A stretch of 64,000 nucleotides of DNA from Planctomycetaceae bacterium. Lineage in GTDB: Bacteria; Planctomycetota; Planctomycetia; Pirellulales; Pirellulaceae. The stretch covers positions 1 to 64,000 of the forward strand of contig JAIYDN010000012.1 of NCBI GenBank assembly GCA_027487485.1, written 5' to 3'. This document shows positions 33,589 through 43,080 of the stretch, piece after piece. Position numbers and translations under genes: made by a program. Within the stretch, counting starts at the first letter, position 1. Each line of letters starts with the position of its first letter. The notes under the pieces are model-generated. The model made no database searches. It was not told where the DNA came from and saw only the letters and a list, made by a program, of their open reading frames with translations.

Positions 33589-34776
33589 TTAGCCAACGAG
33601 GTCGGCGATATAGAAACTGCCGTAGGTATGCACACGATCCAATTGGTGCAACTTCTTGGCAAGATCGGTGTTGTAGCTGAGCAGTTCAGGCAGCTTTACC
33701 GTCTTTCCATTTCGTTTGACCGATACATCGTTGATGAACTCGGTTCGCAATCCACCGGATCGCCATAAGATTCGTGTCTTCGGAGCAGCCCTTAGAAGGA
33801 TTGATTGCCATTCCGATTCCAGCAATGGAAAATAATGGTCACTCAACCAGTCCATATGATCCAACAAGATGAATCGCGAAATGGAAACTTCGTTCTGCTC
33901 AAGAAAACCTTGAACCGAGTTGGTGTTCACCGAAAGACGATCCAGGAGACCATTCTTGAGCTTCTCAAAATTGGAAGCCTTCACGTACTCGGGGCAGCAA
34001 GTTGGTGTGTAGCTGCCAGTGATGTAGACTCGCCAGAAGTAGTTGTCTTGGATTGGAATCTTGGCAAAGACGGCTTCCATCGAATCTTCGACGAACTTCA
34101 CGATCCCGCCTGGATACTGTTCATCGATCTGCTTGCGTTGCGCTTTAGGAACGCCGAGCATGCTGAGGGTAGTGTCGCGATTCATTGCGAACTTGAGAGT
34201 CTTGGACCAAATTTTGTCGCGAGTTCGTGTGTAGATCTCTTGCTGATCCGCCAGCGTCGGTGCATCGATAATCTCGAGTACTTCTTTACGGCATCGCGCA
34301 ACTCGGTTGATGTAGACCCCAATCATTCGGGCAAACGCCCCTGAAGTCCCGCGGAAAAAAAAGGACTTCTTGGGATTGTCGAAAAATCGGATCCAACGGT
34401 CCCAGTACTTTCGACTGGTCGCTGAAAGGGATCCGCGAAGCTGAGCTGCATAGACCGATTCCGCGTTTGGCAAATAGCCTTGACCGAACATTTGAAAAAA
34501 GCGTTCGTAATCCAGATTGCGGATTGCAGATGCTTTCAGTTCCAACAACGCGTTTTGCCGTGGATTCATATCCACGGCATACACATTGCCAGCCCCCGCC
34601 AACAAATAGTCCAAGGCGTTGCAGCCGGCCGAGGTGATCACCAACACATTGTCGTCAGACGTCAGTTCCAACGCTTGGCGATCCAAACGCGGGTCTTCCC
34701 AGCACGTGTTGTAAACTAAGTTGTTGCCGTGAACAAACTTGAAGACTCGTCCACTGACCCATTCGCTGATAGCCAT
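33589..34776 (-). CDS. btaA: BtaA-like SAM:diacylglycerol 3-amino-3-carboxypropyltransferase (DUF3419)
   Basis: 395 residues. Typical DUF3419/BtaA segments are YNTCWEDPRLDRQAL, the SAM-binding VLVITSAGCNALDYLLAG and VYAVDMNPRQNALLELK, and the C-terminal ILLDHMDWL. BtaA attaches the homoserine moiety of SAM to diacylglycerol, the first step to the betaine lipid DGTS. The N-methylating partner BtaB is not in the window, so either it lies elsewhere or this paralogue does something else. It follows a membrane protein gene by three bases and precedes argJ. Confidence 0.82.
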   Translation of the reverse strand: MAISEWVSGRVFKFVHGNNLVYNTCWEDPRLDRQALELTSDDNVLVITSAGCNALDYLLAGAGNVYAVDMNPRQNALLELKASAIRNLDYERFFQMFGQGYLPNAESVYAAQLRGSLSATSRKYWDRWIRFFDNPKKSFFFRGTSGAFARMIGVYINRVARCRKEVLEIIDAPTLADQQEIYTRTRDKIWSKTLKFAMNRDTTLSMLGVPKAQRKQIDEQYPGGIVKFVEDSMEAVFAKIPIQDNYFWRVYITGSYTPTCCPEYVKASNFEKLKNGLLDRLSVNTNSVQGFLEQNEVSISRFILLDHMDWLSDHYFPLLESEWQSILLRAAPKTRILWRSGGLRTEFINDVSVKRNGKTVKLPELLSYNTDLAKKLHQLDRVHTYGSFYIADLVG

Positions 34777-34779
34777 CGA

Positions 34780-35640
34780 CTACTTTTTCTGGCGGTTATT
34801 GTTGTTATTTGGATTTGCGTTGCCAGCATTGTTCGGGTTGGCGTTATTCCCGTTTGCATTGTTGGCATTCGCGTTGTTAGGATCCGCAGGTTTACCAGCG
34901 GCGTTAGGATCGTTAGGTTTCTTTCCGCCTGGGGCTGCGGCCGGTCCGCCTGCTGGCTTCTTCGCTCCACCCGCAACCGAATCTCGAATCTGTCCACCCG
35001 TAACGAAAACGAAAGGATTCAATTGATTCCCGCTTCCGTTTTCAATGGAACGATCCCAGGGAACGGAATAAGCAGCAAAAAAACCAGATCGCATGTCAAC
35101 CACGTAAACTAACGATCCACCGGTACGCAAGTTTCCTCCGATTTGCGCCGAAGCTGCAGCCCCTGTCACCAATAGGTATTCAGGGTTCTTGCTCACAGGC
35201 CCCAATTGAGGTTGAACGTTGATGTTGAAGAGTCCGACATTACCGCGAACTGGATTGAAGACCCAGCCCTTCAACTCGCCCGTGATGAAATCCAGAGCAA
35301 AAAAACCTTCGCCATTTTCAGCAACTTGGCCAGTACAAACCGCCATGTTCGAGCCACCATGGCTGGCCGTCGCTGCAAGAATTTCCGGAGGTAGTTGACT
35401 GTTGGAGAATCCGAAAAGGTTTTCTCTGGCGTTGCCGGCGTCATTAGGCAGAGAAGAATTTGCTGAATGACGGCCCGCAAGGAACGCGCCACCAACCAAC
35501 ACCGTCATCGCTACACCAGCAAATAATCCTAGGCTCGTTGGAAGCCCCCAGCCCGTCGGCAGCCATTGGCAGCACGATGTGCGGGCCTCATTTTGAGCTG
35601 ACGAAGGAATGACTTCTAAATTCGGAAGTTGTGACGGCAT
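34780..35640 (-). CDS. Membrane-anchored protein with Asn-rich tail
   Basis: 286 residues. A short cytoplasmic N-terminus precedes one helix (about 36-56, SLGLFAGVAMTVLVGGAFLAG). The central domain contains VCTGQVAENGEGFFALDFITGELKG and LVYVVDMRSGFFAAY, which look like two strands of a propeller-like fold. The tail from about 228 is a low-complexity series of NPNNAN-like repeats ending in KK. No family is recognised. Three bases separate it from the BtaA-like gene, so it heads that operon. Confidence 0.65.
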   Translation of the reverse strand: MPSQLPNLEVIPSSAQNEARTSCCQWLPTGWGLPTSLGLFAGVAMTVLVGGAFLAGRHSANSSLPNDAGNARENLFGFSNSQLPPEILAATASHGGSNMAVCTGQVAENGEGFFALDFITGELKGWVFNPVRGNVGLFNINVQPQLGPVSKNPEYLLVTGAAASAQIGGNLRTGGSLVYVVDMRSGFFAAYSVPWDRSIENGSGNQLNPFVFVTGGQIRDSVAGGAKKPAGGPAAAPGGKKPNDPNAAGKPADPNNANANNANGNNANPNNAGNANPNNNNNRQKK

Positions 35641-36010
35641 AATCGAATTCCTCTATCAGAAAAGTCTTCAAGCAAATTGTGGCGCTCTTAGCTACAGTCG
35701 CAAGACCGTGATCCTTCTTCAGTGTACCGTGGATTTGATTCGCAGTTGCCTGTCCTAAAACAAATCCCCTTATCCACCTGACTCTAAGTGTATACGAGTC
35801 AAGCCATCCGAAAAACGCCAGCTTTCAAGAATCTCTCCAGAAACCTAGTTCAAACCAGTTTAAGCTTTCATCACAACGGTTGCCGCTGACCTGTTCGCTC
35901 GACGGATGGCTCATGGAGAAATGAGGACTGTTCACGAAAAAACCCGGAAGGGGACTTCCGGGTTTTTGAGGTGCGTTCAAGGCTCCGATGAATGGTCGAC
36001 GCAAGGCCGG
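35641..36010. other. Intergenic region carrying the secDF terminator
   Basis: These 370 bases lie between the end of secDF and the start of the membrane-anchored protein gene, both on the minus strand. The left part has the hairpin at 35937-35967. The right part should hold the promoter of the next operon, but no clear -35/-10 pair is visible. Confidence 0.45.
35937..35967 (-). terminator. Rho-independent terminator after secDF
   Basis: AACCCGGAAG (35941-35950) and CTTCCGGGTT (35955-35964) form a perfect 10-pair stem with a GGGA loop. A/T runs flank it on both sides, giving a U tract when read from the secDF side. Confidence 0.85.
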
Positions 36011-39000
36011 CTAGCCATTTACCTTTGCAGCTTGCTTGGCCGCTTGTTCGCGCTGCACGAACCAAAGCAGAATGGGGGACGCGATGAAGATCGAGCTGTA
36101 CGTACCCACGACAATACCAACAAGCAGGCAGTAAGCGAATCCGTGAATTCCTTCTCCACCGAAGATGTACATCAACAAGATCGCGACAATGGTCGTCGAC
36201 GAGGTCAGCAACGTTCGGCTCAAGGTTTGAGTCACGCTGGCATTGATCGCTTTCTCGGTCAGATTCGGACTCTTGCCCTTCACTTCTCGGATGCGGTCGA
36301 ATACCACGATCGTATCGTTCAGCGAATAACCAATGATAGTCAAAAACCCTGCGATAATGGTTAGGGAGACTTTGAAGTCTTCGATCAAAAGGAAGCCCAA
36401 CGGCTGGAACAGCCAATGGCTAACCGAGATGAAAGTCAACGTGATCAGTACGTCGTGAACCAGTGCAATCACCGCGGCAATACCATAGGCAATGCGCTGA
36501 AACCGGAACCAAATGTAGGCAATGATAAAGACCAAGCTCAACAAGAGCCCCGCAATCGCCCGTTGTTGCATTTCGCCTGCAACTCGCGACTCAATCTTGC
36601 TGACGGATTGGAACACTGGCTTGGACTGCAATTGAGTGCGAAGGCTATCGGTGATTTGCAAGGAGGTCGCTGAATCGAAGGGAAGCCCAACGGACCAATT
36701 GGAAAAACCAAGTCCTGATTCCTTGACCCAGCCCGAAGTTTTTTCCTTTTCCGTTTCGATTGGCAACAACTCGACTTGGGATTCCACGAGCGTTAGGTTG
36801 GACTTCGCTGCCGCTTCGATCAAGGATTCTGTCACCTGTGCAGCATTAACTTTCGCGGTTCCTGACCCCTTGCTGTTCTTGAACAGGAGCTCAAGATTGG
36901 ACTTGATGATTTTTTCTTCTTGTGGTGCGGTCGCAACAGCGGGCGTCGCCGCTGCATCGGCAGTTGTGTTTGCCGCTTGTACTTCTGCATCCGATTTAAC
37001 TTCTGCGCCTTGGAACGCCACCAAACGCACGCCGTTATCCGCTCGGGAATTGCTGGACTGCGTTGGTGCGACCGGTTTGACTTCCAAGTCGAAGGTCACG
37101 AGCTTCGCGGGTGCGTCACCGGAAAAGCCCTTAACGAGTCTCGATGTGACTTCCTTCACATCCTTCAGCGAAGCATCTAGCTTGTAAACGCTATTCTTTT
37201 CGTAATCGCGAATCTCGATGGTGGTTAGGGAAGTCTGAATGGGAAGCCCATCTGCATCCTTGTCGAGTGCCCCGCTGACGATGCTTCGCACCTGATCAGG
37301 AGGCAAGCCTTTGTCTAACGAAAAGACCACCGAAGTACCACCGTTGAAGTCAATGTCCAGAACCTGGCGGCCACGAACAGCGGTCGCGACCAATCCAAGA
37401 ACGATCAATCCCAGCGAAACCGAGTATGCAACATAGCGATAACTCATGAAGTTGATGTCGCCTTCTCCGAACCAAGCTCGTTTGCCAGAATTGACATAGT
37501 CGGCCATTCCTAGGTAGGCAACCTTCCAGCGTTCAGCAACTTCGAACAGTTTGTGAGTTACGAACACCGCGGTGAACAAGCTAATTACCAGACCGATGAT
37601 CAGAGTGATCGCAAAACCCTTGATCTGTTCGGTGCCGACGAAATAAAGAACAACAGCTGTAATCAACGTTGTCAAGTTCGAGTCAAAAATGGTTGTCCAG
37701 GCTCGGTCAAAACCGTTGCGGATGGCCATTCGAACCGAGGCCTTTTTCTCTGTCTCTTCCCGGATCCGTTCGAAGACCAGAACGTTCGCGTCAACGCTCA
37801 TTCCCACCGACAGGACAAGGCCTGCCACGCCAGACAAGGTTAGAGGTTGCTTGATCAAAACCATGCTAGCCATGATCATTGCCAAGTTCAGCAACAGAGC
37901 AACTGTCGCAATCAAACCAGAGAAGCGGTAATAGGTCAGCACGCAAACAATGGTCATAATCAAAGAAACAATACTGGCGTAGGTGCTTTTGGTAATCGCA
38001 TCCAAGCCCATGCTGGCGCCCACGGAGTTTTCGCTGATCGGCTCTTTGCTGAGAGCTGCTGGTAGCGAACCGGCGTTCAAAATTTTCGACAGGAAGTCAA
38101 CCTGTTCTTCAGTAAAGTTCCCTTCAATCAAGCCTTCACCACGAATGGTGGAGTTCAAGCTAGGGGCAGAAAGAACAGATCCATCGAGCAAAATCGCCAT
38201 ACGGCGTTTGAAGCCAGTCGATGGGTTGGGCAAGTTCGCACCAGTCAGAAGGAGCATCTTTTGAGCTCCGCCGACCGACATAGTGAAGTTAACTTGATAC
38301 CCGTTTTGTTGAAATTCTTTTTTCGCCGACTTTAAATCTCCACCGGTGACATCGGTGTAAGGGGTCCCGAACTTCTCCAGGGCTAGCAAGATGTCGATGT
38401 CTTGGATCTTCTGCGATTCAACCCAGCGTTCGAAATCATTGGGTTTCGATGCAACTGGTGGATTCAGAAGCTTGCCTGTTTGGGCATTGCGGATGATGTC
38501 GCCAGGACTGTAACCGTTGATTTCACGAAGCCCGTCGACAACCACCCCTCGGCCAAGAGCACGCCAAATACCGCCAGTTCGCTCTTCGCCTGTCTTCTTG
38601 TCAATGATCTTCACGTCGCGTCGAAGTCTGATGTTCTGATCGGTGGAAACCGACTGAGCGGACGCGGCGTCGATAATGTCTTTATGGTCGTTTGCGTTCG
38701 CAACGATTCGGAATTGCAGTACCCCGGCGTTGGTGATAATTCGCTTGATTTCAGCGATTTCGCTTGGGTCCACGTCGGGAATCGTGATTTCGATTTGATC
38801 TTCCCCAATGGGGCGAATCAAATATTCCTTCGTGCCCGACGGGTTCAATCGCAAGGACAAGGGGACCTGGAAATCGGCGGCAACAGCTTTCTTGCCTGGT
38901 CCTTCGGACGAGGTCGAGCGATCGATTTCATAGATGAAGTTGGTTCCACCGATGATGTCTGGCCCTAGCTTCAGCTTGCCGGTGGCAAGAATGAAGATGG

Positions 39001-39223
39001 TCGAAAGAGTCGCCAGCAAGATCCAGAAGAAAGCAGTCGCATGAGTCGGCATCTTCAATTGCTTAGCAAAGAATTTGCTGAGCAAGAACGGGATCAGCAC
39101 AGCACCGATCATGATGCCAATGCTCTTGAAGCCCTCGAGACCATCTTGCCAAGTTGTTACCGTCGTTGCGCCGTCGCCGATCGAGGTTTGCGCCAAAATC
39201 GGTTGCAATAGAATTCCAAACAT
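36011..39223 (-). CDS. secDF: Fused protein translocase SecDF
   Basis: 1070 residues. An extra N-terminal helix (about 33-50) precedes the SecD part, whose signature is LGPDIIGGTNFIYEID, with RND-type helices at about 420-600. The SecF part begins near 610 and has DIDFNGGTSVVF; its helices resume near 895. Between them is a large extracytoplasmic loop containing a T/A/P-rich insert (AANTTADAAATPAVATAP), longer than usual for SecF. SecDF uses the proton gradient to pull exported proteins through SecYEG. yajC is 74 bases upstream. Confidence 0.95.
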   Translation of the reverse strand: MFGILLQPILAQTSIGDGATTVTTWQDGLEGFKSIGIMIGAVLIPFLLSKFFAKQLKMPTHATAFFWILLATLSTIFILATGKLKLGPDIIGGTNFIYEIDRSTSSEGPGKKAVAADFQVPLSLRLNPSGTKEYLIRPIGEDQIEITIPDVDPSEIAEIKRIITNAGVLQFRIVANANDHKDIIDAASAQSVSTDQNIRLRRDVKIIDKKTGEERTGGIWRALGRGVVVDGLREINGYSPGDIIRNAQTGKLLNPPVASKPNDFERWVESQKIQDIDILLALEKFGTPYTDVTGGDLKSAKKEFQQNGYQVNFTMSVGGAQKMLLLTGANLPNPSTGFKRRMAILLDGSVLSAPSLNSTIRGEGLIEGNFTEEQVDFLSKILNAGSLPAALSKEPISENSVGASMGLDAITKSTYASIVSLIMTIVCVLTYYRFSGLIATVALLLNLAMIMASMVLIKQPLTLSGVAGLVLSVGMSVDANVLVFERIREETEKKASVRMAIRNGFDRAWTTIFDSNLTTLITAVVLYFVGTEQIKGFAITLIIGLVISLFTAVFVTHKLFEVAERWKVAYLGMADYVNSGKRAWFGEGDINFMSYRYVAYSVSLGLIVLGLVATAVRGRQVLDIDFNGGTSVVFSLDKGLPPDQVRSIVSGALDKDADGLPIQTSLTTIEIRDYEKNSVYKLDASLKDVKEVTSRLVKGFSGDAPAKLVTFDLEVKPVAPTQSSNSRADNGVRLVAFQGAEVKSDAEVQAANTTADAAATPAVATAPQEEKIIKSNLELLFKNSKGSGTAKVNAAQVTESLIEAAAKSNLTLVESQVELLPIETEKEKTSGWVKESGLGFSNWSVGLPFDSATSLQITDSLRTQLQSKPVFQSVSKIESRVAGEMQQRAIAGLLLSLVFIIAYIWFRFQRIAYGIAAVIALVHDVLITLTFISVSHWLFQPLGFLLIEDFKVSLTIIAGFLTIIGYSLNDTIVVFDRIREVKGKSPNLTEKAINASVTQTLSRTLLTSSTTIVAILLMYIFGGEGIHGFAYCLLVGIVVGTYSSIFIASPILLWFVQREQAAKQAAKVNG

Positions 39224-39297
39224 CTGCTATTTAGTCCGTGCGTTGAATGGAGCGAAGCTTTTGGCTTCACTTTCAAAAAATGTGAAAATAACGGTGA

Positions 39298-39849
39298 TCA
39301 AGGTAAAACCGTTCGAATCGACAACCGATCGATGGTTAGCTTGGTGTTGGTGTTCTCGTCCACACGCAACGTAATGGTTCCGGCTTCCGAATTGATGTTC
39401 GAAACGATCCCATGAATTCCTGCTGTCGTGACCACCCTATCATTCTTCTTCAGATTCTTGAGCTTCTCCATTTGCTCGCGAGATTCTTTTCGACCCGCGC
39501 TGGGTCGTAAGAATAGCAAGTAAACATAGACGCACACGATGAGCAGCAAGAGATAGTTTAGCGGGTTCGAAAACAGCTCTTCAGTCAGAGTCAATTTCTT
39601 TTTCGGGTTGACCGTCACCGTCGCTCCCGAAGAACCTTCTACCACGGGGGTGGTGCCAGTTTCCGAGACGGCAGCAGCATTTTCCTTGTTTTCGGTCGTT
39701 GCTCCGGTTGCCCCTTCCGCTCCACCTATGGTTGGCGAAGTGAGCCCTGAAGCGGGCTCTTGCACCGTTCCGTCTTGGCCATGCAGCGACGGCTCTACCG
39801 AAATCGGTAGCAGAATGGTTAGGAATAGAACAAAAACGGGTTTTGCCAT
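39298..39849 (-). CDS. yajC: Preprotein translocase subunit YajC, with N-terminal extension
   Basis: 183 residues from the ATG at 39849 (in-frame codons upstream to 39870 are less likely). It begins with a signal-peptide-like segment ending near LHGQ, then about 65 residues rich in T, E, G and A. Next come the usual YajC helix (NYLLLLIVCVYVYLLFLRP) and the cytoplasmic motif LKKNDRVVTTAGIHGIV. Standard YajC is about 110 residues and has only the second part. It works with SecDF. The next gene is divergent. Confidence 0.9.
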   Translation of the reverse strand: MAKPVFVLFLTILLPISVEPSLHGQDGTVQEPASGLTSPTIGGAEGATGATTENKENAAAVSETGTTPVVEGSSGATVTVNPKKKLTLTEELFSNPLNYLLLLIVCVYVYLLFLRPSAGRKESREQMEKLKNLKKNDRVVTTAGIHGIVSNINSEAGTITLRVDENTNTKLTIDRLSIRTVLP

Positions 39850-40120
39850 AAGGGTCGTGAACCAGGGCAATTTCTAAAAAAAAGGTGAAGCGCCTACGAA
39901 GTGGACGTTTTGCCAAACCGTGAAGTGTAAGGGCACGTAAAAATCGTCACAAGTCCAGACTTTCCAGTCGCCTACAGACTTGCTCTACTTATTATCAGTA
40001 ATAGTCCGCAAATGTGGTTTCATTCCCCGAAGACTCTCTCTCTTTGTTTGGGCCCCCACCCATTCGCGCCCGCTCGAAGCTCGAAAAAAATATCATTTCC
40101 GTCCAGGAGTCCGTCTGAAT
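39850..40120. other. Divergent intergenic region between yajC and the M28 peptidase
   Basis: 271 bases holding two promoters. AGGAG at 40105-40109 is an acceptable Shine-Dalgarno for the ATG at 40121. An open frame upstream from 39980 has no signal peptide at its own start. No other element recognised. Confidence 0.4.
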
Positions 40121-42019
40121 ATGAAACTCGCCGTCCCCAAAAACTCACGTCCGCTGACTTTGCTGTTGGCTTTATCCACTGTTTTCCCTGGGTTTTTGAA
40201 CCGAGACAGCACTTTCGCCGCAGACAACACGACTCCCGCGACCGAGACTTCTGCCGCCGCAGCTGCCGAAGCAAGGCTCAAAGAAGACATCACTTATCTC
40301 TCCTCGGACGAGTTACAGGGGCGTGCCGCTGAAACGCCCGGACTGAAGCTTGGGGCCGAATTCATCGCAAAACGATGGGAGACCTTAGGCCTGAAAACAG
40401 ATCTTTTCGAAGGCAAACCCTTCCAAGAATTCGCCCTGGAAGGAACCCCTGGCGTCAAAGACCCCCTCAAGAATTCCCTGGTAATCACCAAGCCGAACGG
40501 GGAAACGGTCTCGCTGAAGTTGGGCGAGCAATTCCAACCTCAATCGATCGGAAGCAACGGCGAATTCAACGCTCCGCTGGTCTTTGCGGGCTACGGAATC
40601 ACGGCCGAAGAAGACAATCTCAAGTACGATGACTTCGCCGGACTGGATGTCAAAGGTAAGGTCGTGATCGTGATTCGCAAGGAGCCTCAGATCAAAGACC
40701 CGAAAAGTCCCTTCGATGGAGAAGCCCCTAGCCAGTACGCGTTGTTTACGGCCAAACAAATGAATGCCGCCAAGCATGGGGTTGCGGGACTGATACTGAT
40801 CAATGACGCAGATAGTGATGCTAACAGCCCCGGGGCTTTGTTGCCAGTTTCTGGTTCAGGAACGGCTTTGTCCAAAGATCAAGTTCCCACCATCTTCTTG
40901 CAACGCAGCTTGGTGGATGGCTGGCTTGGTGAGTCGGGAACCTCTCTTTCCCAAATCGAAAACGAAATCGACTCAGATCTCAAACCAAGATCACGAGAAC
41001 TGACGGGCTGGAAAGCAACCGGACAAGTCGACGTCGCTATCAAAACACTACCATCGATGAACGTTCTAGGCCTTCTCCCCGGAAAAGGCGCTCTCGAAAA
41101 TGAAATGGTCGTTATCGGTGCCCACTTCGATCACGTCGGAATGGGGGGCGCGGGGTCGCTCGCACCTGGAACCATCGCTGTCCACAACGGAGCCGACGAC
41201 AACGCATCCGGAACCGTCGCCCTGATGGAAGCCGCAAGACAATTGGTCGAACTCTCCAAAGCCGACGCACCCAATCAGCCGCGTCGCAGCTTGCTGTTCA
41301 TCGCTTTCTCGGGCGAAGAACGAGGCCTCTTGGGGAGCGAGCACTACGTCAATCATCCCCGATTCGAATTGGCGAACACCGTCGCAATGTTGAACTTGGA
41401 CATGGTCGGGCGACTCACCAACAACGCCCTTACCATCTACGGAACCGGTACCGCGACCGAGTTCAACGACTTGCTTACCAAAATGAATGAAAAGCTAGCG
41501 TTCGATATCCAAAGGAGTCCCGAAGGCATGGGCCCAAGCGATCATCAGTCTTTTTTCCAAAAAAACATACCGGTTCTCCACTTCTTCACTGGGCTTCATG
41601 ACGATTATCACCGCCCAAGTGACGATTTCGACAAAATCAACCTAAGCGGAGTAAACCGTATATCCGATATGGTCACTATGCTGGCGAACGAGATTTCTAC
41701 CAATCCCTCGAAACCAACCTTCGTGAAGGTCAAGGGACGGGCAAACCCGCAAGCCAGCGGTCCCAAGCGAATTCGGCTAGGTGTTCGACTCAAGACCAAC
41801 GAAGAGGGTGTTGTCGTAGAACGAGTTCTTTCCGGTGGCATTGCCAAACGAGCCGGGATGGAGCCGGGCGATGTCTTGGTGCAAATCAACGATGACAAAA
41901 CGACAAGCCGGTCCGAACTGGATCGAATCCTCCAAACTCACAAAGCAGGTGAAACTGTCATCCTACATGTGCAGCGAGGTTCGGAAAAAATTGAACTGAA
42001 AGTAGAACTTACGGACTAG
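40121..42019 (+). CDS. Secreted M28-family zinc aminopeptidase with PA and PDZ domains
   Basis: 632 residues with a signal peptide ending near TFAAD. A PA-like insert (about 90-250) precedes the M28 core, whose metal and catalytic positions are visible: GAHFDHVG, GADDNASG, SGEERGLLGSEHY, NLDMVGR, and a late His in DDYHRPSDD. A PDZ domain (about 545-632, GVRLKTNEEGVVVERV, RAGMEPGDVLVQI) ends the protein. The family removes N-terminal residues from peptides outside the cytoplasm. About 200 bases separate it from ompH. Confidence 0.9.
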   Translation: MKLAVPKNSRPLTLLLALSTVFPGFLNRDSTFAADNTTPATETSAAAAAEARLKEDITYLSSDELQGRAAETPGLKLGAEFIAKRWETLGLKTDLFEGKPFQEFALEGTPGVKDPLKNSLVITKPNGETVSLKLGEQFQPQSIGSNGEFNAPLVFAGYGITAEEDNLKYDDFAGLDVKGKVVIVIRKEPQIKDPKSPFDGEAPSQYALFTAKQMNAAKHGVAGLILINDADSDANSPGALLPVSGSGTALSKDQVPTIFLQRSLVDGWLGESGTSLSQIENEIDSDLKPRSRELTGWKATGQVDVAIKTLPSMNVLGLLPGKGALENEMVVIGAHFDHVGMGGAGSLAPGTIAVHNGADDNASGTVALMEAARQLVELSKADAPNQPRRSLLFIAFSGEERGLLGSEHYVNHPRFELANTVAMLNLDMVGRLTNNALTIYGTGTATEFNDLLTKMNEKLAFDIQRSPEGMGPSDHQSFFQKNIPVLHFFTGLHDDYHRPSDDFDKINLSGVNRISDMVTMLANEISTNPSKPTFVKVKGRANPQASGPKRIRLGVRLKTNEEGVVVERVLSGGIAKRAGMEPGDVLVQINDDKTTSRSELDRILQTHKAGETVILHVQRGSEKIELKVELTD

Positions 42020-42176
42020 AACTCGCAGATCGGTATTTACTCCAAATTCACGAGCCGTCAGAATCTCGAACGAACTTGGGTGGAATCCTACCTTCACGGG
42101 TAGCAATTGCAGAGCAAACGATGGAACGTTTGCTTCTTGCCGTTGAAAACGAACCGACTGCCCACAATCACTTAGC

Positions 42177-42215
42177 CAGTTTAAAACACTAAGCAACAGT
42201 TAAAACACTAAGCAA
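42177..42215 (+). repeat. 20/19-bp tandem duplication directly before ompH
   Basis: CAGTTTAAAACACTAAGCAA (42177-42196) is followed at once by CAGTTAAAACACTAAGCAA (42197-42215), differing by one T. It ends next to the GGAG at 42216-42219, so it lies in the leader or promoter of ompH. Confidence 0.6.
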
Positions 42216-42227
42216 GGAGTGCTGACA

Positions 42228-42935
42228 GTGCCATTTCGAATGACAACCGCAACCATCGCCCTGATGGGAATCTGTGCCGCCCAGTCCGTTTTTGGGCAAG
42301 CCCCTCAAGCTCAACAAGCTCAGCCAGTTGGTCCCAAGAATGGGCCATCCAGCATCGCTTTGGTGGATGTCGGCCACATCCTGAAAAACCATCCGACCAT
42401 GAATAAGGAGATGGAAGGCATCAAGGCAGAGATGACCAAGGCTCAGGAAGAGATCGAAACACGGCGCAAGTCGCTGCTGGCCGAAACCGAAATGGTTCAA
42501 AAGAACTACGACACGAACACTGCCGATTTTAAACAAAAGCAAGAGCAACTCATCAGCCAAGAGAGCAAGTTGCGAGTTGACTTCATGGGCAAGGAAAAAG
42601 AGTTCGCTGAAATGCAAGCGGGCGTCATCTATCGATCCTACCAGTCGATCAACAAAGCGATCGAAGTTGTTGCCAACCATTACAAGTACGACTTGGTTTT
42701 GCGTTACAGCAAAGAACAAGATCAAATGGATCCTAAGAAGCCTCAGTCGGTGAACTTCGGAATCCAACGTGACGTTCTCTTCTTGAACCCACAAATCGAT
42801 GTTACCGAACTCGTTCTGAACGTGTTGAATAACAGCGTTGGCGCTGCACCTGCCGCAGCCGCTGCCACCAACACACCAGCTCCAAGGTCTGCAAACGGAA
42901 CGCCGAACGGAACGCCAAACCGGCCAATCCGTTAA
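42228..42935 (+). CDS. OmpH/Skp-like periplasmic chaperone
   Basis: 235 residues from a GTG at 42228, eight bases after GGAG; a nearer GTG at 42219 overlaps that Shine-Dalgarno and is unlikely. A signal peptide ends near SVFGQA. The mature part has the OmpH pattern: IALVDVGHILKNHP, a Lys/Glu/Gln-rich coiled coil at about 55-130, then YQSINKAIEVVANHYKYDLVL and a Pro/Ala/Asn tail. Skp holds unfolded outer-membrane proteins in the periplasm. It sits just before lpxC and lpxA, an envelope context conserved in many diderms, where skp usually precedes lpxD. Confidence 0.88.
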   Translation: MPFRMTTATIALMGICAAQSVFGQAPQAQQAQPVGPKNGPSSIALVDVGHILKNHPTMNKEMEGIKAEMTKAQEEIETRRKSLLAETEMVQKNYDTNTADFKQKQEQLISQESKLRVDFMGKEKEFAEMQAGVIYRSYQSINKAIEVVANHYKYDLVLRYSKEQDQMDPKKPQSVNFGIQRDVLFLNPQIDVTELVLNVLNNSVGAAPAAAAATNTPAPRSANGTPNGTPNRPIR

Positions 42936-42947
42936 TACTCACTTCTT

Positions 42948-42980
42948 AGGGCTTGATCCTTCCTCTTCGGATCGAGCCCT
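42948..42980 (+). terminator. Hairpin between ompH and lpxC
   Basis: AGGGCTTGATCC pairs with GGATCGAGCCCT (one G-U) around a 9-base loop. No U tract follows, so it may attenuate rather than end transcription into lpxC. Confidence 0.55.
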
Positions 42981-43080
42981 TCGGGGATACATACCAGCGA
43001 AAGCTAACCCACAACGAACTTTCGCGACTCGGAAAAACTAACCAGATAAACTCGACACGAAACGGATTTCGGCGTCTCGC

